DNA of 64,000 nt, taken from the NCBI GenBank assembly GCA_009377475.1, contig WHTY01000008.1, positions 1 through 64,000 on the forward strand, written 5' to 3'. A program made the position numbers and the translations under genes. Below are positions 24,284-32,960 of this stretch, piece after piece. The stretch is from Actinophytocola sp. (GTDB taxonomy: Bacteria > Actinomycetota > Actinomycetes > Mycobacteriales > Pseudonocardiaceae). Within the stretch, counting starts at the first letter, position 1. Each line of letters opens with the position of its first letter. The notes under the pieces are model-generated. The model did not search any database and was not told where the DNA came from. It was given only the letters and a program-made list of their open reading frames with translations.

Positions 24284-25642
24284 TCACGCCCCGATCAGTG
24301 CCTGGCCGCAGACGCGGACGACGTTGCCGTTGACCCCGGCCGACGCGGGGTTGGCGTACCAGGCGATCGTCTCGGCGACGTCCACCGGCAGCCCGCCCTG
24401 CGCCAAGCTCGATAGCCGCCGCGCTGGCTCGCGGATGCTGGCGGGGATCTGCGCCGTCATCTGCGTCTCGATGAAGCCCGGCGCGACCGCATTGAAGGTG
24501 TGGCCCTTCTCCGCGACGGCGGGCGCGGTGCTGTCCACCATGCCGATGACACCGGCCTTGCTGGCGCCGTAGTTGGTCTGTCCGAGGTTGCCCGCGATGC
24601 CAGCCACCGAGGACACGCCGATGAACCGCGCGTTCTCCCCGAGCACGGACGACGCGAGCAGCGTGTCGTTCACGGCGAGCTGCGACAGCAGGTTCACCGT
24701 CAGCACGGAGTCCCAGCGGCCCTCGTCCATGTTGGCGAGCTTCTTGTCGCGGGTGATGCCCGCGTTGTGGACGACGATGTCGAGCCTGCCGTGCCGCTCG
24801 GTGAAGTAGTCGACCAGCTTGCTGCCCGCGTCGGACGCGGTGATGTCGAGCTGGAGCGCCGAGCCGCCGATCTTGTTCGCGACCTGCGAGAGGTCAGCGC
24901 CCTGCGCGGGGATGTCGAGGACGACGACGTGCGCGCCGTCGCGGGCCAGCACGTCCGCGATCGCCGCGCCGATGCCGCGCGACGCGCCGGTGACCAGCGC
25001 GACCTTGCCTTCTAGGGGCTTCTCCCAGCTGGCGGGCGCGGTGATGCTCGCGCTGCCAGCGCCAGCGGTGCCGACCCGGATCACCTGGCCGTCAACGAAC
25101 GCGGACTTCGCCGACAGCAGGAACCGCAGGGTGGACTCGGTCGCGCCCTCGCTACCCGGCGCGACGTACACGAGCTGCGACGTCGCCCCCTTGGTCAGTT
25201 CCTTGCCGACCGAACGGGTGAAGCCTTCCAGCGCGCGCTGCGCGACCTGCTCCTTGCCGCTGGTCAGTTCGGGCGGGGTGCCGAGCACGACCACGCGGCC
25301 GCAGTAGCCGACCTGCCGCATCACGGGGTGGAAGAAGGCGTACAGCTCGCGCAGCTGCGCGGGGTCGGTGATGCCGGTGGCGTCGAAGACGAGCGCGCCG
25401 TACTGGCCGCCGTCCGATGACAACCCTGCCTCCGTTCGGACCTCGATGCCAGCGCTGTTGAGCTGCTCGGCGACGGTCTTCTCCAGCCGTCCGCCCTTGG
25501 CCGCGCCGACGAGGGCGGGGCCGTCCAGCGGGGCCTGGCCTGGCTCGTGGCGGCGCAGCGGCGTCGGCATCGGCAGACCGAGCTTGGGCGCGAGGAACTT
25601 GCCTACGGATGAATTGGTGAACTGCGTGTACCTGTCGGCCAT
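24284..25642 (-). CDS. fabG4: 3-oxoacyl-thioester reductase, high-molecular-weight FabG
   Basis: 452 aa, twice a normal FabG. The N-terminal ~200 residues are the flavodoxin-like domain special to the FabG4 group. The C-terminal domain is a full short-chain dehydrogenase, with cofactor motif LVTGASRGIGAAIADVLARD and catalytic Ser and Tyr-Lys in SSVAGIAG...NYGASKAG. The FabG4 group reduces 3-oxoacyl-CoA with NADH. First gene of the leftward pair with htdX; its promoter region contains the perfect palindrome at 25755-25778, about 113 nt upstream of the start. Confidence 0.9.
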   Translation of the reverse strand: MADRYTQFTNSSVGKFLAPKLGLPMPTPLRRHEPGQAPLDGPALVGAAKGGRLEKTVAEQLNSAGIEVRTEAGLSSDGGQYGALVFDATGITDPAQLRELYAFFHPVMRQVGYCGRVVVLGTPPELTSGKEQVAQRALEGFTRSVGKELTKGATSQLVYVAPGSEGATESTLRFLLSAKSAFVDGQVIRVGTAGAGSASITAPASWEKPLEGKVALVTGASRGIGAAIADVLARDGAHVVVLDIPAQGADLSQVANKIGGSALQLDITASDAGSKLVDYFTERHGRLDIVVHNAGITRDKKLANMDEGRWDSVLTVNLLSQLAVNDTLLASSVLGENARFIGVSSVAGIAGNLGQTNYGASKAGVIGMVDSTAPAVAEKGHTFNAVAPGFIETQMTAQIPASIREPARRLSSLAQGGLPVDVAETIAWYANPASAGVNGNVVRVCGQALIGA

Positions 25643-25754
25643 ACCTGCCTCCTTAGTGAGGTCATGCCTTGTTGGTCATGCCAAGCCGTGTTCCGTGGTG
25701 GGCTACCCCGCGACGACCCAGACCGCACTCGTGCGGACGTGTGTCAGCGCACAG

Positions 25755-25778
25755 CCTAACCTACTTGCGAGTAGGTTA
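25755..25778. promoter_or_regulatory. Perfect TetR-type operator at the fabG4/fadA2 divergent promoter
   Basis: 10-bp perfect arms CTAACCTACT and AGTAGGTTAG around TGCG. The core ACCTAC/GTAGGT recurs upstream of the tetR gene 3.1 kb away. The rest of the 337-nt divergent region (25643-25979) shows no gene; GCAGGAGGATTCAC gives the fadA2 ribosome site. Confidence 0.75.
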
Positions 25779-25979
25779 GTATCTACGGCGAGGACAGTGC
25801 CAGACACGTGCAGATACTGGGTCGTTCGTCACGGTAGGCGCATTCGCTGGCCGTGACGACCGGACGCCGTCAGGGAGCACCAATGAGCTGATGCCGCCCG
25901 TCGCGGAATGCGAGACACTGGCGACGCGCACGCGGGCAGACAGCAGCTCCCATCCCCGCACGAAAGCAGGAGGATTCAC

Positions 25980-27293
25980 ATGGCCACACCGAAGAAGGCA
26001 GCCGGAAGCGCGGGCGGCCGCAAGTCGGTCCGCAAGGTGGCGATCATCGGCGCCAACCGCATCCCGTTCGCGCGCTCCAACGGCCCCTACGCCAAGGCGT
26101 CCAACCAGGACATGCTCACCGCGGCGCTCGACGGCCTCGTCAGCCGGTTCGGCATCCAGGGCGAGCGCATCGGCGAGTTCGCCGCTGGCGCCGTGCTGAA
26201 GCACTCGCGCGACTTCAACCTCGCTCGTGAGACCGTGCTCGGCAGCAAGCTCGCGCCGGAGACGCCCTCGTCCGACGTCCAGATGGCGTGCGGCACCGGG
26301 CTGCAGGCGATCGTCAACGTCGCCAACAAGATCGCGCTCGGCCAGATCGACTCCGCCATCGCGGGCGGCGTCGACACCACCAGCGACGCGCCGCTCGCCG
26401 TCAACGACGACCTGCGCAAGATCCTTGTGCAGCTCAACGCCGCCAAGACCGCTGGTGACCGGGTCAAGCTGCTCGGCAAGATCCGGCCGGGCCACATCGT
26501 GCCGGAGATCCCGCAGAACGCCGAGCCGCGCACCGGGCTGTCCATGGGCGAGCACGCCGCGCTGACCGCGAAGGCCTGGGACGTCAGCCGTGAGGCGCAG
26601 GACGAGTTGGCCGTCGCCAGCCACCGCAACCTCGCCGCCGCCTACGAGCGCGGGTTCTTCGACGACCTGATGACGCCGTTCCTCAAGCTCACCCGCGACC
26701 AGAACCTGCGCGGTGACTCCACCGTCGAGAAGCTGGCGAAGCTGAAGCCGGTGTTCGGCGGCCCTGAGGGCACGATGACGGCGGCGAACTCGACGCCGCT
26801 TTCGGACGGCGCGTCCGTGGTGCTGCTCGGCACCGCCGAGTGGGCGCGGAAGCACAACCTGCCGGTGCTGGCGTACCTGACGTACAGCCAGACCGCAGCC
26901 GTCGACTACGTCCACGGCGACGAGGGCCTGCTCATGGCGCCGACCTACGCGGTCCCCCGGCTGCTTGACCAGGCTGGTGTCGGCCTCGGCGACTTCGACT
27001 ACTACGAGATCCACGAGGCGTTCGCCTCGCAGGTGCTCGCGACGTTGACGGCGTGGGAGGACGCGGCGTTCGCCAAGGAGAAGCTCGGCCTCGACGCGCC
27101 GCTCGGCTCGATCGACCGCTCGAAGCTCAACGTCAACGGCTCGTCGCTGGCCGCTGGTCACCCGTTCGCCGCGACCGGCGGCCGGATCGTGGCCACGCTG
27201 GCGAAACTGCTGAACGAGAAGGGCTCCGGCAAGGGCCTGATCTCCATCTGCGCCGCAGGTGGGCAGGGCATCACCGCGATCCTGGAGAAGTAA
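25980..27293 (+). CDS. fadA2: Acetyl-CoA acetyltransferase (thiolase)
   Basis: 437 aa. Thiolase motifs in order: the nucleophile Cys in MACGTGLQAI, the His in NGSSLAAGHPFAATG, and the C-terminal ICAAGGQGITAIL. It should cleave or condense 3-oxoacyl-CoA. The start ATG at 25980 has AGCAGGAGG just upstream; a longer frame back to 25908 has no ribosome site. Divergent from fabG4-htdX, sharing the operator. Followed by a perfect hairpin. Confidence 0.92.
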   Translation: MATPKKAAGSAGGRKSVRKVAIIGANRIPFARSNGPYAKASNQDMLTAALDGLVSRFGIQGERIGEFAAGAVLKHSRDFNLARETVLGSKLAPETPSSDVQMACGTGLQAIVNVANKIALGQIDSAIAGGVDTTSDAPLAVNDDLRKILVQLNAAKTAGDRVKLLGKIRPGHIVPEIPQNAEPRTGLSMGEHAALTAKAWDVSREAQDELAVASHRNLAAAYERGFFDDLMTPFLKLTRDQNLRGDSTVEKLAKLKPVFGGPEGTMTAANSTPLSDGASVVLLGTAEWARKHNLPVLAYLTYSQTAAVDYVHGDEGLLMAPTYAVPRLLDQAGVGLGDFDYYEIHEAFASQVLATLTAWEDAAFAKEKLGLDAPLGSIDRSKLNVNGSSLAAGHPFAATGGRIVATLAKLLNEKGSGKGLISICAAGGQGITAILEK

Positions 27294-27310
27294 CTCCCGT
27301 TTGGTGTGCC

Positions 27311-27347
27311 GCGACGGTGACCGTGCGTGGGGTGCGGTCACCGTCGC
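27311..27347 (+). terminator. Terminator after fadA2
   Basis: Perfect 13-bp stem GCGACGGTGACCG / CGGTCACCGTCGC with an 11-nt loop, 18 nt after the stop. Confidence 0.75.
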
Positions 27348-27564
27348 GTCTGCCGTTCTCTGCGGCTTTCTAGCGCTGCGGCTAGATTCGCGTAGACGTC
27401 GTTAGGGAGTCGGCGAACGTCCTACGCCATTGGGGTGATGGCCGGAGCGTCGCGCACGTTCGTCGCGCGCCACGGCCGGGTGCGGGTTATGGTCGCGGCG
27501 GTCCGAAGCCAATATCGGTCCGCGTCGTCCACGGGGCCGCGCTGGCGCGCTGGGAGGAGAAGCC

Positions 27565-28044
27565 ATGGGGATCTTCGACGTCTCGTTCAGCAAGTTCATC
27601 ACGCCGTCCGTGATCAAGATCGTCTACATCATCCTCATGGTGGTGCTCGGCCTCGGTTACCTCATCGCGGTCATCGGCGCCTTCTCCGAGGACGCCGTCG
27701 CAGGGGTGATCGTGCTTGTGGTCGGCCCGATCGTCGCGTTCCTGTACTTGCTGCTGATCAGGGTCATGCTCGAGGCGTTGCTCGCGGCGATCCGCACGGC
27801 CGAGAACACCACCGAACTGCTGCGCATCCAAGGCGGCGGTGGTGCCGCGATGGCTGGTCCGCCGCAGCCGCCGTACGGCGGTCCGCAGCCTGGCCAGCAG
27901 CCGTACGGTGGCCCGCCGCCGGGTCAGCAGCCGTACGGTGGGCAGCCCGGCCCGCAACAGCCCGGCCCGCACGGCGGCCAGCCGCCCTACGGCCAGCAGC
28001 CCCCGCCGCAGACACCGCCGCCGGGGTTCTACCCGAACCAGTAG
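27565..28044 (+). CDS. DUF4282 family small membrane protein
   Basis: 159 aa. Two close membrane segments (IVYIILMVVLGLGYLIAVIG and VIVLVVGPIVAFLYLLLIRV) are followed by a short helical region (EALLAAIRTAENTTELLRIQ). The tail of ~75 residues is built of PYGG, PGQQ and similar Pro/Gly/Gln repeats. The membrane part fits DUF4282; function is unknown. The ATG has GGGAGGAGAAGCC before it. The stop codon lies at the start of a two-unit 21-nt repeat, so the last codons may be shaped by repeat insertion. Confidence 0.85.
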   Translation: MGIFDVSFSKFITPSVIKIVYIILMVVLGLGYLIAVIGAFSEDAVAGVIVLVVGPIVAFLYLLLIRVMLEALLAAIRTAENTTELLRIQGGGGAAMAGPPQPPYGGPQPGQQPYGGPPPGQQPYGGQPGPQQPGPHGGQPPYGQQPPPQTPPPGFYPNQ

Positions 28045-28084
28045 CGCCGTGTTCCCCGTTCGTAGCGCCGTGTTCCTCGTGGCT
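28043..28084 (-). repeat. Two 21-nt repeats of family 1
   Basis: Two contiguous units starting AGCGCCGTGTTCCCCGTTCG and AGCGCCGTGTTCCTCGTGGC (each 21 nt). They begin inside the stop codon of the DUF4282 gene and end 49 nt before the ABC transporter start. Confidence 0.7.
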
Positions 28085-28132
28085 TTACCGAAACCGCCAC
28101 ATCGGTCCCGTGTGCCTCGTTAGAATCGCGCG

Positions 28133-29014
28133 GTGCTGAGCGCCCGCGAGCTGACGAAGGTGTACAACGGCAGGCCAGTCGTCTACAACCTCTCGTTCGA
28201 CCTCCAACCAGGCACGGTCACCGCGTTCCTCGGGCCGAACGGCGCGGGAAAGAGCACCACGCTGCGCATGCTCACCGGGCTGACCCGGCCGACCCATGGC
28301 CAGTCGTGGTTCGCCGGTAAGCCGTTCACCGCATGGCCGAACCCGGCGCACGTCGCGGGCGTGCTGCTGGACGCATCCGCGACCCACCCTGGCCGCACCG
28401 GCCGGTCGCAGCTGCGCAATACCGCGATTCTCGCTGGCGTGCCGACCAGTCGGGTCGACGAGGTCCTGTACGAGGTGGGGCTCGGCGACGCGGTCGGCAA
28501 GAAGGTCGGCAAGTACAGCCTCGGCATGCGGCAGCGGCTCGGGCTTGCGCAGGCGTTGCTGACGCGGCCACCGGTGCTGATCCTCGATGAGCCGATCAAC
28601 GGCCTCGACCCGGAGGGCATCCGGTCGATCCGCACGTTGCTGCGCAGTCATGCCGCCGCGGGCGGAACGGTGCTGCTGTCCAGCCACGTCCTCTCCGAGG
28701 TCGACCAGACCGCCGACCGGGTGCTGATGATCGGCAACGGCCAGATCGTCGCCGACGGTCCGCTCCGCGAGTTGGTTTCCTCGCAGCAGTCGGTGGCCCG
28801 AGGCCCGGACACCGCGCGGCTGGCGCAGGTGTTGCAGGAGGCGGGGATCGGCGTGCAGCCGACGCCGGACGGCGCGGTGCTCGCCAACGCCACCCCGGAG
28901 CGCGTCTCCGACGCCGCCTTCAAGGCAGGGGTGCAGATCCACAACATCACCGAGCACCAACAGAGTCTTGAAGAGATCTTCTTCCGGCTGGCGGGAGGGC
29001 AGCAGCGGCGATGA
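28133..29014 (+). CDS. ABC-2 type exporter ATPase
   Basis: 293 aa. Walker A FLGPNGAGKST, signature YSLGMRQRLGLAQAL, Walker B VLILDEPINGLDPEG and switch LLSSHVLSEV. The C-terminal ~75 residues are a poorly conserved accessory region. It pairs with the permease that overlaps its stop (ATGA). The substrate is unknown; the protein is a paralogue of the ATPase at 48865-49764. The GTG at 28133 has no ribosome site but is preceded by TAGAAT and 6 nt, the spacing of a leaderless transcript. Confidence 0.9.
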   Translation: MLSARELTKVYNGRPVVYNLSFDLQPGTVTAFLGPNGAGKSTTLRMLTGLTRPTHGQSWFAGKPFTAWPNPAHVAGVLLDASATHPGRTGRSQLRNTAILAGVPTSRVDEVLYEVGLGDAVGKKVGKYSLGMRQRLGLAQALLTRPPVLILDEPINGLDPEGIRSIRTLLRSHAAAGGTVLLSSHVLSEVDQTADRVLMIGNGQIVADGPLRELVSSQQSVARGPDTARLAQVLQEAGIGVQPTPDGAVLANATPERVSDAAFKAGVQIHNITEHQQSLEEIFFRLAGGQQRR

Positions 29015-29856
29015 ACGGACAGGCGCCCCACGGCATGACGGCGCACATGCCACCGACGTATCAGCAGCCGATGCCTCCTGCTGGTCCGCCTCCCACGCAG
29101 CAGTTGCCGTGGCAGCATCGCGCCGAGCGGCGCACGTCGTTTCTCGCCCAGGTGCGGGTCGAGTTCCGCAAGCTCGCCGGGACGATCAGCGACCGCATCC
29201 TGCTTGTCATCGGGCCAGTGGTGCTGATCGCGTCGTCGATCTGGGTGACGTTCGCGATGGGGCGGATGTACTCGGCGGCGGATCAGATCCATCCCGCGGT
29301 GTGGTCGCTGCGGCTCGCGCCGATCGTGCTGCACGCCGCGTTGATCAAGCTGATCGCGGGCGAGTGGCAACATCGCAGCGCGCAACCGACGTTGCTGGTG
29401 CAACCCTCACGCGCCCGCTATTTCCTGGCGCAGGCCACGGTGGTGCTCACGCTGTGGGTGTTCTGCGCCGGAGCGCAGATCGCGGTCGCCTTCATCGTCA
29501 CGCCGATCGCGGCCGACCCGACGGCGGGCTATCTGCTCGACTACCGGCCGGGCTGGGTCGTCGGCGTGATCGCGCTCGGGTCGCTGTCCGCCATCATGAC
29601 CGCGTTGATCGTGTCGATGCTGGTCCCGAACGCCGCTGGCGCGCTCGCGATCTACGTCGGTGTCATGCCGATCATGATGATCCTGCAGGGGGCCGCGCCG
29701 GAGGTGTTCATCTGGATTGACCCGCTCGCTCCCGCCCTCACCCTCGCGACGTTGTCGCCCATCGACAGTGCCGCGCCCGCCGTCGCGTCCGGCGTGCTGT
29801 GGGTGGGCCTGCTCGCGCTGTCCGGCTTGCAGGTGTCGCGGCGTGAGGTGGCCTGA
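29011..29856 (+). CDS. ABC-2 type exporter permease
   Basis: 281 aa. A Pro/Gln-rich cytoplasmic N-terminus of ~50 residues precedes about six membrane segments (e.g. ILLVIGPVVLIASSIWVTF, ATVVLTLWVFCAGAQIAVAF, VGVIALGSLSAIMTALIVSM). The product should form the membrane channel with the upstream ATPase. Overlap of 4 nt indicates coupling. Such pairs export antimicrobial peptides, lipids or drugs; nothing here fixes the substrate. Confidence 0.85.
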   Translation: MNGQAPHGMTAHMPPTYQQPMPPAGPPPTQQLPWQHRAERRTSFLAQVRVEFRKLAGTISDRILLVIGPVVLIASSIWVTFAMGRMYSAADQIHPAVWSLRLAPIVLHAALIKLIAGEWQHRSAQPTLLVQPSRARYFLAQATVVLTLWVFCAGAQIAVAFIVTPIAADPTAGYLLDYRPGWVVGVIALGSLSAIMTALIVSMLVPNAAGALAIYVGVMPIMMILQGAAPEVFIWIDPLAPALTLATLSPIDSAAPAVASGVLWVGLLALSGLQVSRREVA

Positions 29857-29864
29857 GCGAGTCG

Positions 29865-30551
29865 CTACTGGGTTGCCAGCGATCCGCCGTTCGGATCGAT
29901 CATCGGGAGCAGTCCCTCGGTGAGTTCCCGCAGCCGGGGGCAGTACTCGGTCATGAACGACTCGGCTTCGTCCGGATCGACATCCAACGTGGCCGGTTGC
30001 CTGATGCGGTCTGCGAGCGACATGCCGAGCTGTTCGCTCAGGGCGCCCGAGAACCGGACAGCCAGCGGGGATCCGGTGTCGACGACGATGTCGCAGCTCG
30101 CCCCCGCGGCCAGCGACAGCGCCTCGACGGCGTAGTAGCGGTCGAGCAGGATCTCGCGGCGGAGGTAGCCGCTGTGGACCTGACCGTTCCAGATGGTCGG
30201 GAACGCCCGAGTGACGGAGGGGTTCGCTGGCGACTCGACCATCACCCTGACCTCGGCGTATGGGCTGCTGGGCGCCGTGTCCAGCGCGCACCACTGCAAC
30301 GAGAAATCAACCGCCTCGCTGGTTCCCGCCAGCCCAAGCTCGCGCAGCGCGTCGGCGTCGAACTGGGAGCAGTCCCCGGCGAACGGATAGGGACGCGATT
30401 CGAGCGACTTGATCTCGTCGTAGGCGACGGCGTCCTCGGGAATGGTCGGCGCGGGCGTGGCGGGGTCAGGTCCCGGCGGGCTGGCACACCCGACGAGGGC
30501 GGTCAGACCGGCGAACACGAGGGCGACTGCGCGCGATGACGATCTCCACAC
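29865..30551 (-). CDS. Putative lipoprotein, DUF3558-like
   Basis: 228 aa. Signal LVFAGLTALVGCAS with lipobox Cys near residue 22, then a Pro/Thr-rich spacer and a globular domain with conserved-looking Cys (FAGDCSQFD, LQWCAL, SCDIVVDTG). Overall it resembles the actinobacterial DUF3558 lipoproteins, but I am unsure. It would sit on the outer face of the membrane. Convergent with the permease gene, 8 nt apart. Confidence 0.7.
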   Translation of the reverse strand: MWRSSSRAVALVFAGLTALVGCASPPGPDPATPAPTIPEDAVAYDEIKSLESRPYPFAGDCSQFDADALRELGLAGTSEAVDFSLQWCALDTAPSSPYAEVRVMVESPANPSVTRAFPTIWNGQVHSGYLRREILLDRYYAVEALSLAAGASCDIVVDTGSPLAVRFSGALSEQLGMSLADRIRQPATLDVDPDEAESFMTEYCPRLRELTEGLLPMIDPNGGSLATQ

Positions 30552-30623
30552 GCGGGCAATTTCATCACGAACGCCGCAGCCGTACCGGCGGTTTCGCGGT
30601 ACTCGTCAGGGGCGATGTTCAGC

Positions 30624-30668
30624 TCAGGGAAAAACCCTGACGATTTTGTCGGTGGTTGTCCTTAGCAT
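30624..30668 (+). promoter_or_regulatory. Hairpin plus PafBC/RecA-NDp-type DNA-damage promoter
   Basis: TTGTCGGTG at 30646, 8 nt, then TAGCAT at 30663 is an exact fit to the actinobacterial RecA-independent damage promoter consensus (tTGTCRgtg-N8-TAnnnT), now attributed to PafBC. Just upstream lies TCAGGG-AAAAA-CCCTGA, a small hairpin or operator. The first gene downstream is the ABC exporter ATPase at 30829, giving a ~155-nt leader with no clear gene of its own. Confidence 0.7.
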
Positions 30669-30828
30669 GGCTTCGGCGTCATCGGGGTGTGACGCCGTGA
30701 CTCGATATCAGGTCGTTCGCCGCCTGCGATATGGCGCGACGTCGTCTGCTCAGGCAGCGCATCGCGGTGGTGCGCTTCCGACGAACGGCCATCAGGAGCG
30801 CTGAGTCGCGCTCATTGCGGAGGGAAAC

Positions 30829-31821
30829 ATGGGAGCTCGCTTCGATGGTATCGCCGTGCGTGCGGAGGGGTTAGTCAAGTCGTTCGGCTCGACCCGCGCG
30901 CTCAACGGCGTTGACCTTGAAATACCGACGGGACAGGTACTGGGGCTCCTCGGCCCGAACGGCGCTGGGAAGACGACGACGGTGCGCATCCTGACGACGT
31001 TGCTCAAGCCGGACGCCGGCAGCGCCATGGTCGCCGGTCACGATGCGCTGGCCGACCCGGAGGCGGTGCGCCGCTCGATCGGACTGTCAGGGCAGTACGC
31101 GGCGGTGGACGAGAACCTCACCGGGTTCGAGAACCTCTACATGGTCGCGCGGCTGTACGGCATGAGCCGGTCGCAGTCCCGCATCCGCGCCCGTGAGCTG
31201 CTGGAACGGTTCCGGCTGACCGAGGACGGCGACCGGCCGTCGAAGGGTTACTCCGGCGGCATGCGGCGTCGGCTCGACCTCGCGGGCGCGCTGGTCGCGC
31301 GGCCGGTTGTCGTCGTGCTGGACGAACCGACGACCGGGCTGGACCCGCGCGGCAGGATGGACACCTGGGAGGTCATCTCCGAGCTGGTGGACGACGGCAC
31401 CACGGTGCTGCTGACCACGCAGTACCTGGAGGAAGCCGATCAGCTCGCGGACTCCATCGTCGTCATCGACAAGGGTCAGGTCATCGCCCGTGGCAGTGCT
31501 GACGAGCTGAAGAACCAGGTCGGCGGCGAACGGCTGGAGTTGGTGGTCGCCGACGCGCGGGATCTGGCGGCCACTGCGCGGGTGCTCGCCGAGGTCGGCT
31601 CGGGCCAGCCGTCGACCGACGCGCACACCCGCAAGGCGGACGTCTTCGTCGACACCGGGCCGAAGGCGCTGATCGAGGCGCTGCGCAGGTTGGACGCCGA
31701 AAGCATCCTCGTCTCCGACGTCGCGCTGCACCGGCCGACGCTGGACGACGTCTTCCTCGCGCTCACCGGCCACGCGGCCGAGGAGGACGCGGGCACGGCC
31801 AAGAAGGGGGCGGTGGCATGA
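30829..31821 (+). CDS. DrrA-like drug exporter ATPase
   Basis: 330 aa. Walker A LLGPNGAGKTTTVRIL, signature SGGMRRRLDLAGAL, Walker B VVVLDEPTTGLDPRGR, switch TTQYLEEAD, and the DrrA-type C-terminal domain (LVVADARDLAATARVLAEV, HRPTLDDVFLALTGH). DrrA-type ATPases drive export of antibiotics and other hydrophobic compounds. The ATG at 30829 has GGAGGG about 5 nt upstream. It overlaps the permease gene by 4 nt. The damage-type promoter at 30646-30668 suggests induction by DNA damage. Confidence 0.92.
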   Translation: MGARFDGIAVRAEGLVKSFGSTRALNGVDLEIPTGQVLGLLGPNGAGKTTTVRILTTLLKPDAGSAMVAGHDALADPEAVRRSIGLSGQYAAVDENLTGFENLYMVARLYGMSRSQSRIRARELLERFRLTEDGDRPSKGYSGGMRRRLDLAGALVARPVVVVLDEPTTGLDPRGRMDTWEVISELVDDGTTVLLTTQYLEEADQLADSIVVIDKGQVIARGSADELKNQVGGERLELVVADARDLAATARVLAEVGSGQPSTDAHTRKADVFVDTGPKALIEALRRLDAESILVSDVALHRPTLDDVFLALTGHAAEEDAGTAKKGAVA

Positions 31822-32639
31822 CCGCGTTGACCCTCGCGCCGCCGCAGGGCAGCGCCATCGCGCGCACGCTGCGCGACGGCGGTGTCGTCACCTGGCGCAA
31901 CCTGATGAACGTCCGGCGCAACCCTGAGCTGCTGCTCGGCGCGACGATCCAGCCGATCATGTTCGTGCTGTTGTTCGCCTACGTCTTCGGCGGCAGCTTC
32001 GGCGGCGGGGCGTACCGGGAGTTCCTGATGGGCGGCATCTTCGCGCAGACGGTGGCGTTCAACTCGGCGTTCACCACCATCGGGATGGCCAACGACCTGC
32101 AGAAAGGCGTCATCGACCGGTTCCGGTCGCTGCCGATGTCACGGATGGCGGTGCTGCTCGGCCGCACCACGGCGGACCTGGCCGTCAACAGTCTCGGCCT
32201 CCTCGTGATGTCGCTGTGCGGGCTGGTCGTGGGCTGGCGGATTCGCGGCAGCTTCACCGACGCCGTGCTCGCGTTCGTGGTCCTGTTGCTGTTCGGGTTC
32301 GTGATGTCCTGGATCGGCGCGTTCGTTGGGCTGCTGTCTGGCAAGGTCGAGGTGGCGCAGAGCGCCGGGTTCATCTGGATGTTCCCGGTCACGTTCATCT
32401 CGTCGGTGTTCGTGGTGCAGACGACGTTGCCTGGTCCACTTCGGACGTTCGCGGAGTGGAACCCGGTGACGGCGGTCGCGGACTCGGTGCGCGGTCTGTT
32501 CGGCAACCCGCCGCTGCCCGGCTTCGAACGGCCGGACGGGTGGGTGGCGGACAACGCCACGTTGTACGCGATCCTGTGCTGCATCGCGATCTTCGCGCCG
32601 CTCGCGGTGGCGAAGTACCGCAAGGTCGCGAGCAAGTAG
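31818..32639 (+). CDS. DrrB-like ABC-2 exporter permease
   Basis: 273 aa, six membrane segments. The ABC-2 membrane signature is visible: early amphipathic VVTWRNLMNVRRNPELLLGATIQP, then VLLFAYVFGGSFGG and FRSLPMSRMAVLLGRTTADL. It forms the exporter with the upstream ATPase (ATGA overlap). Likely a drug or lipid exporter of the daunorubicin-resistance type. Confidence 0.92.
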   Translation: MTALTLAPPQGSAIARTLRDGGVVTWRNLMNVRRNPELLLGATIQPIMFVLLFAYVFGGSFGGGAYREFLMGGIFAQTVAFNSAFTTIGMANDLQKGVIDRFRSLPMSRMAVLLGRTTADLAVNSLGLLVMSLCGLVVGWRIRGSFTDAVLAFVVLLLFGFVMSWIGAFVGLLSGKVEVAQSAGFIWMFPVTFISSVFVVQTTLPGPLRTFAEWNPVTAVADSVRGLFGNPPLPGFERPDGWVADNATLYAILCCIAIFAPLAVAKYRKVASK

Positions 32640-32728
32640 GGCCGACACGGGGGTGTCAGCAGCGGGGTGCGGGGTGTGGCCGAGGGGGTCGCACCTCGCT
32701 CTCGCTGTCTGCGACCCCGCCATGCCCC

Positions 32729-32875
32729 GCGAGTCTCACCTTATTCGCCGCGAGTCTCACCTTGTTCGCGCCGAGTTTCACCTTGTCTGGCGCGAGTTGC
32801 ACGTTGTGGTGCCGCGAGTCCCGCGTTGTTGGGCTGTGTTCCGCGTTGCTGCGTGGTTAGTTCTACGTTCCGGGG
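32729..32875 (+). repeat. Array of about seven 21-nt repeats (family 2)
   Basis: Units of the type GCGAGTCTCACCTTGTTCGC plus one base. The first four are strictly 21 nt; a single extra base shifts the fifth, and the last units are degenerate (GTGTTCCGCGTTGCTGCG, AGTTCTACGTTCCGG). The flanks within 32640-33026 hold no gene. A reverse-orientation relative is at 48625-48687. Confidence 0.8.
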
Positions 32876-32960
32876 TGGTGGTCCGTAGCGTCGTATGCCA
32901 CTTTCTTGCGTCAGTGCTAGAGAACTGTAGACGTCGACAGAAATCGCTAGGCGTTCGAGC

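Noticed and set aside
30667-30804. 45-codon ORF after the damage-type promoter
   Set aside because: Its ATG overlaps the -10 box, there is no ribosome site and the product is not protein-like.
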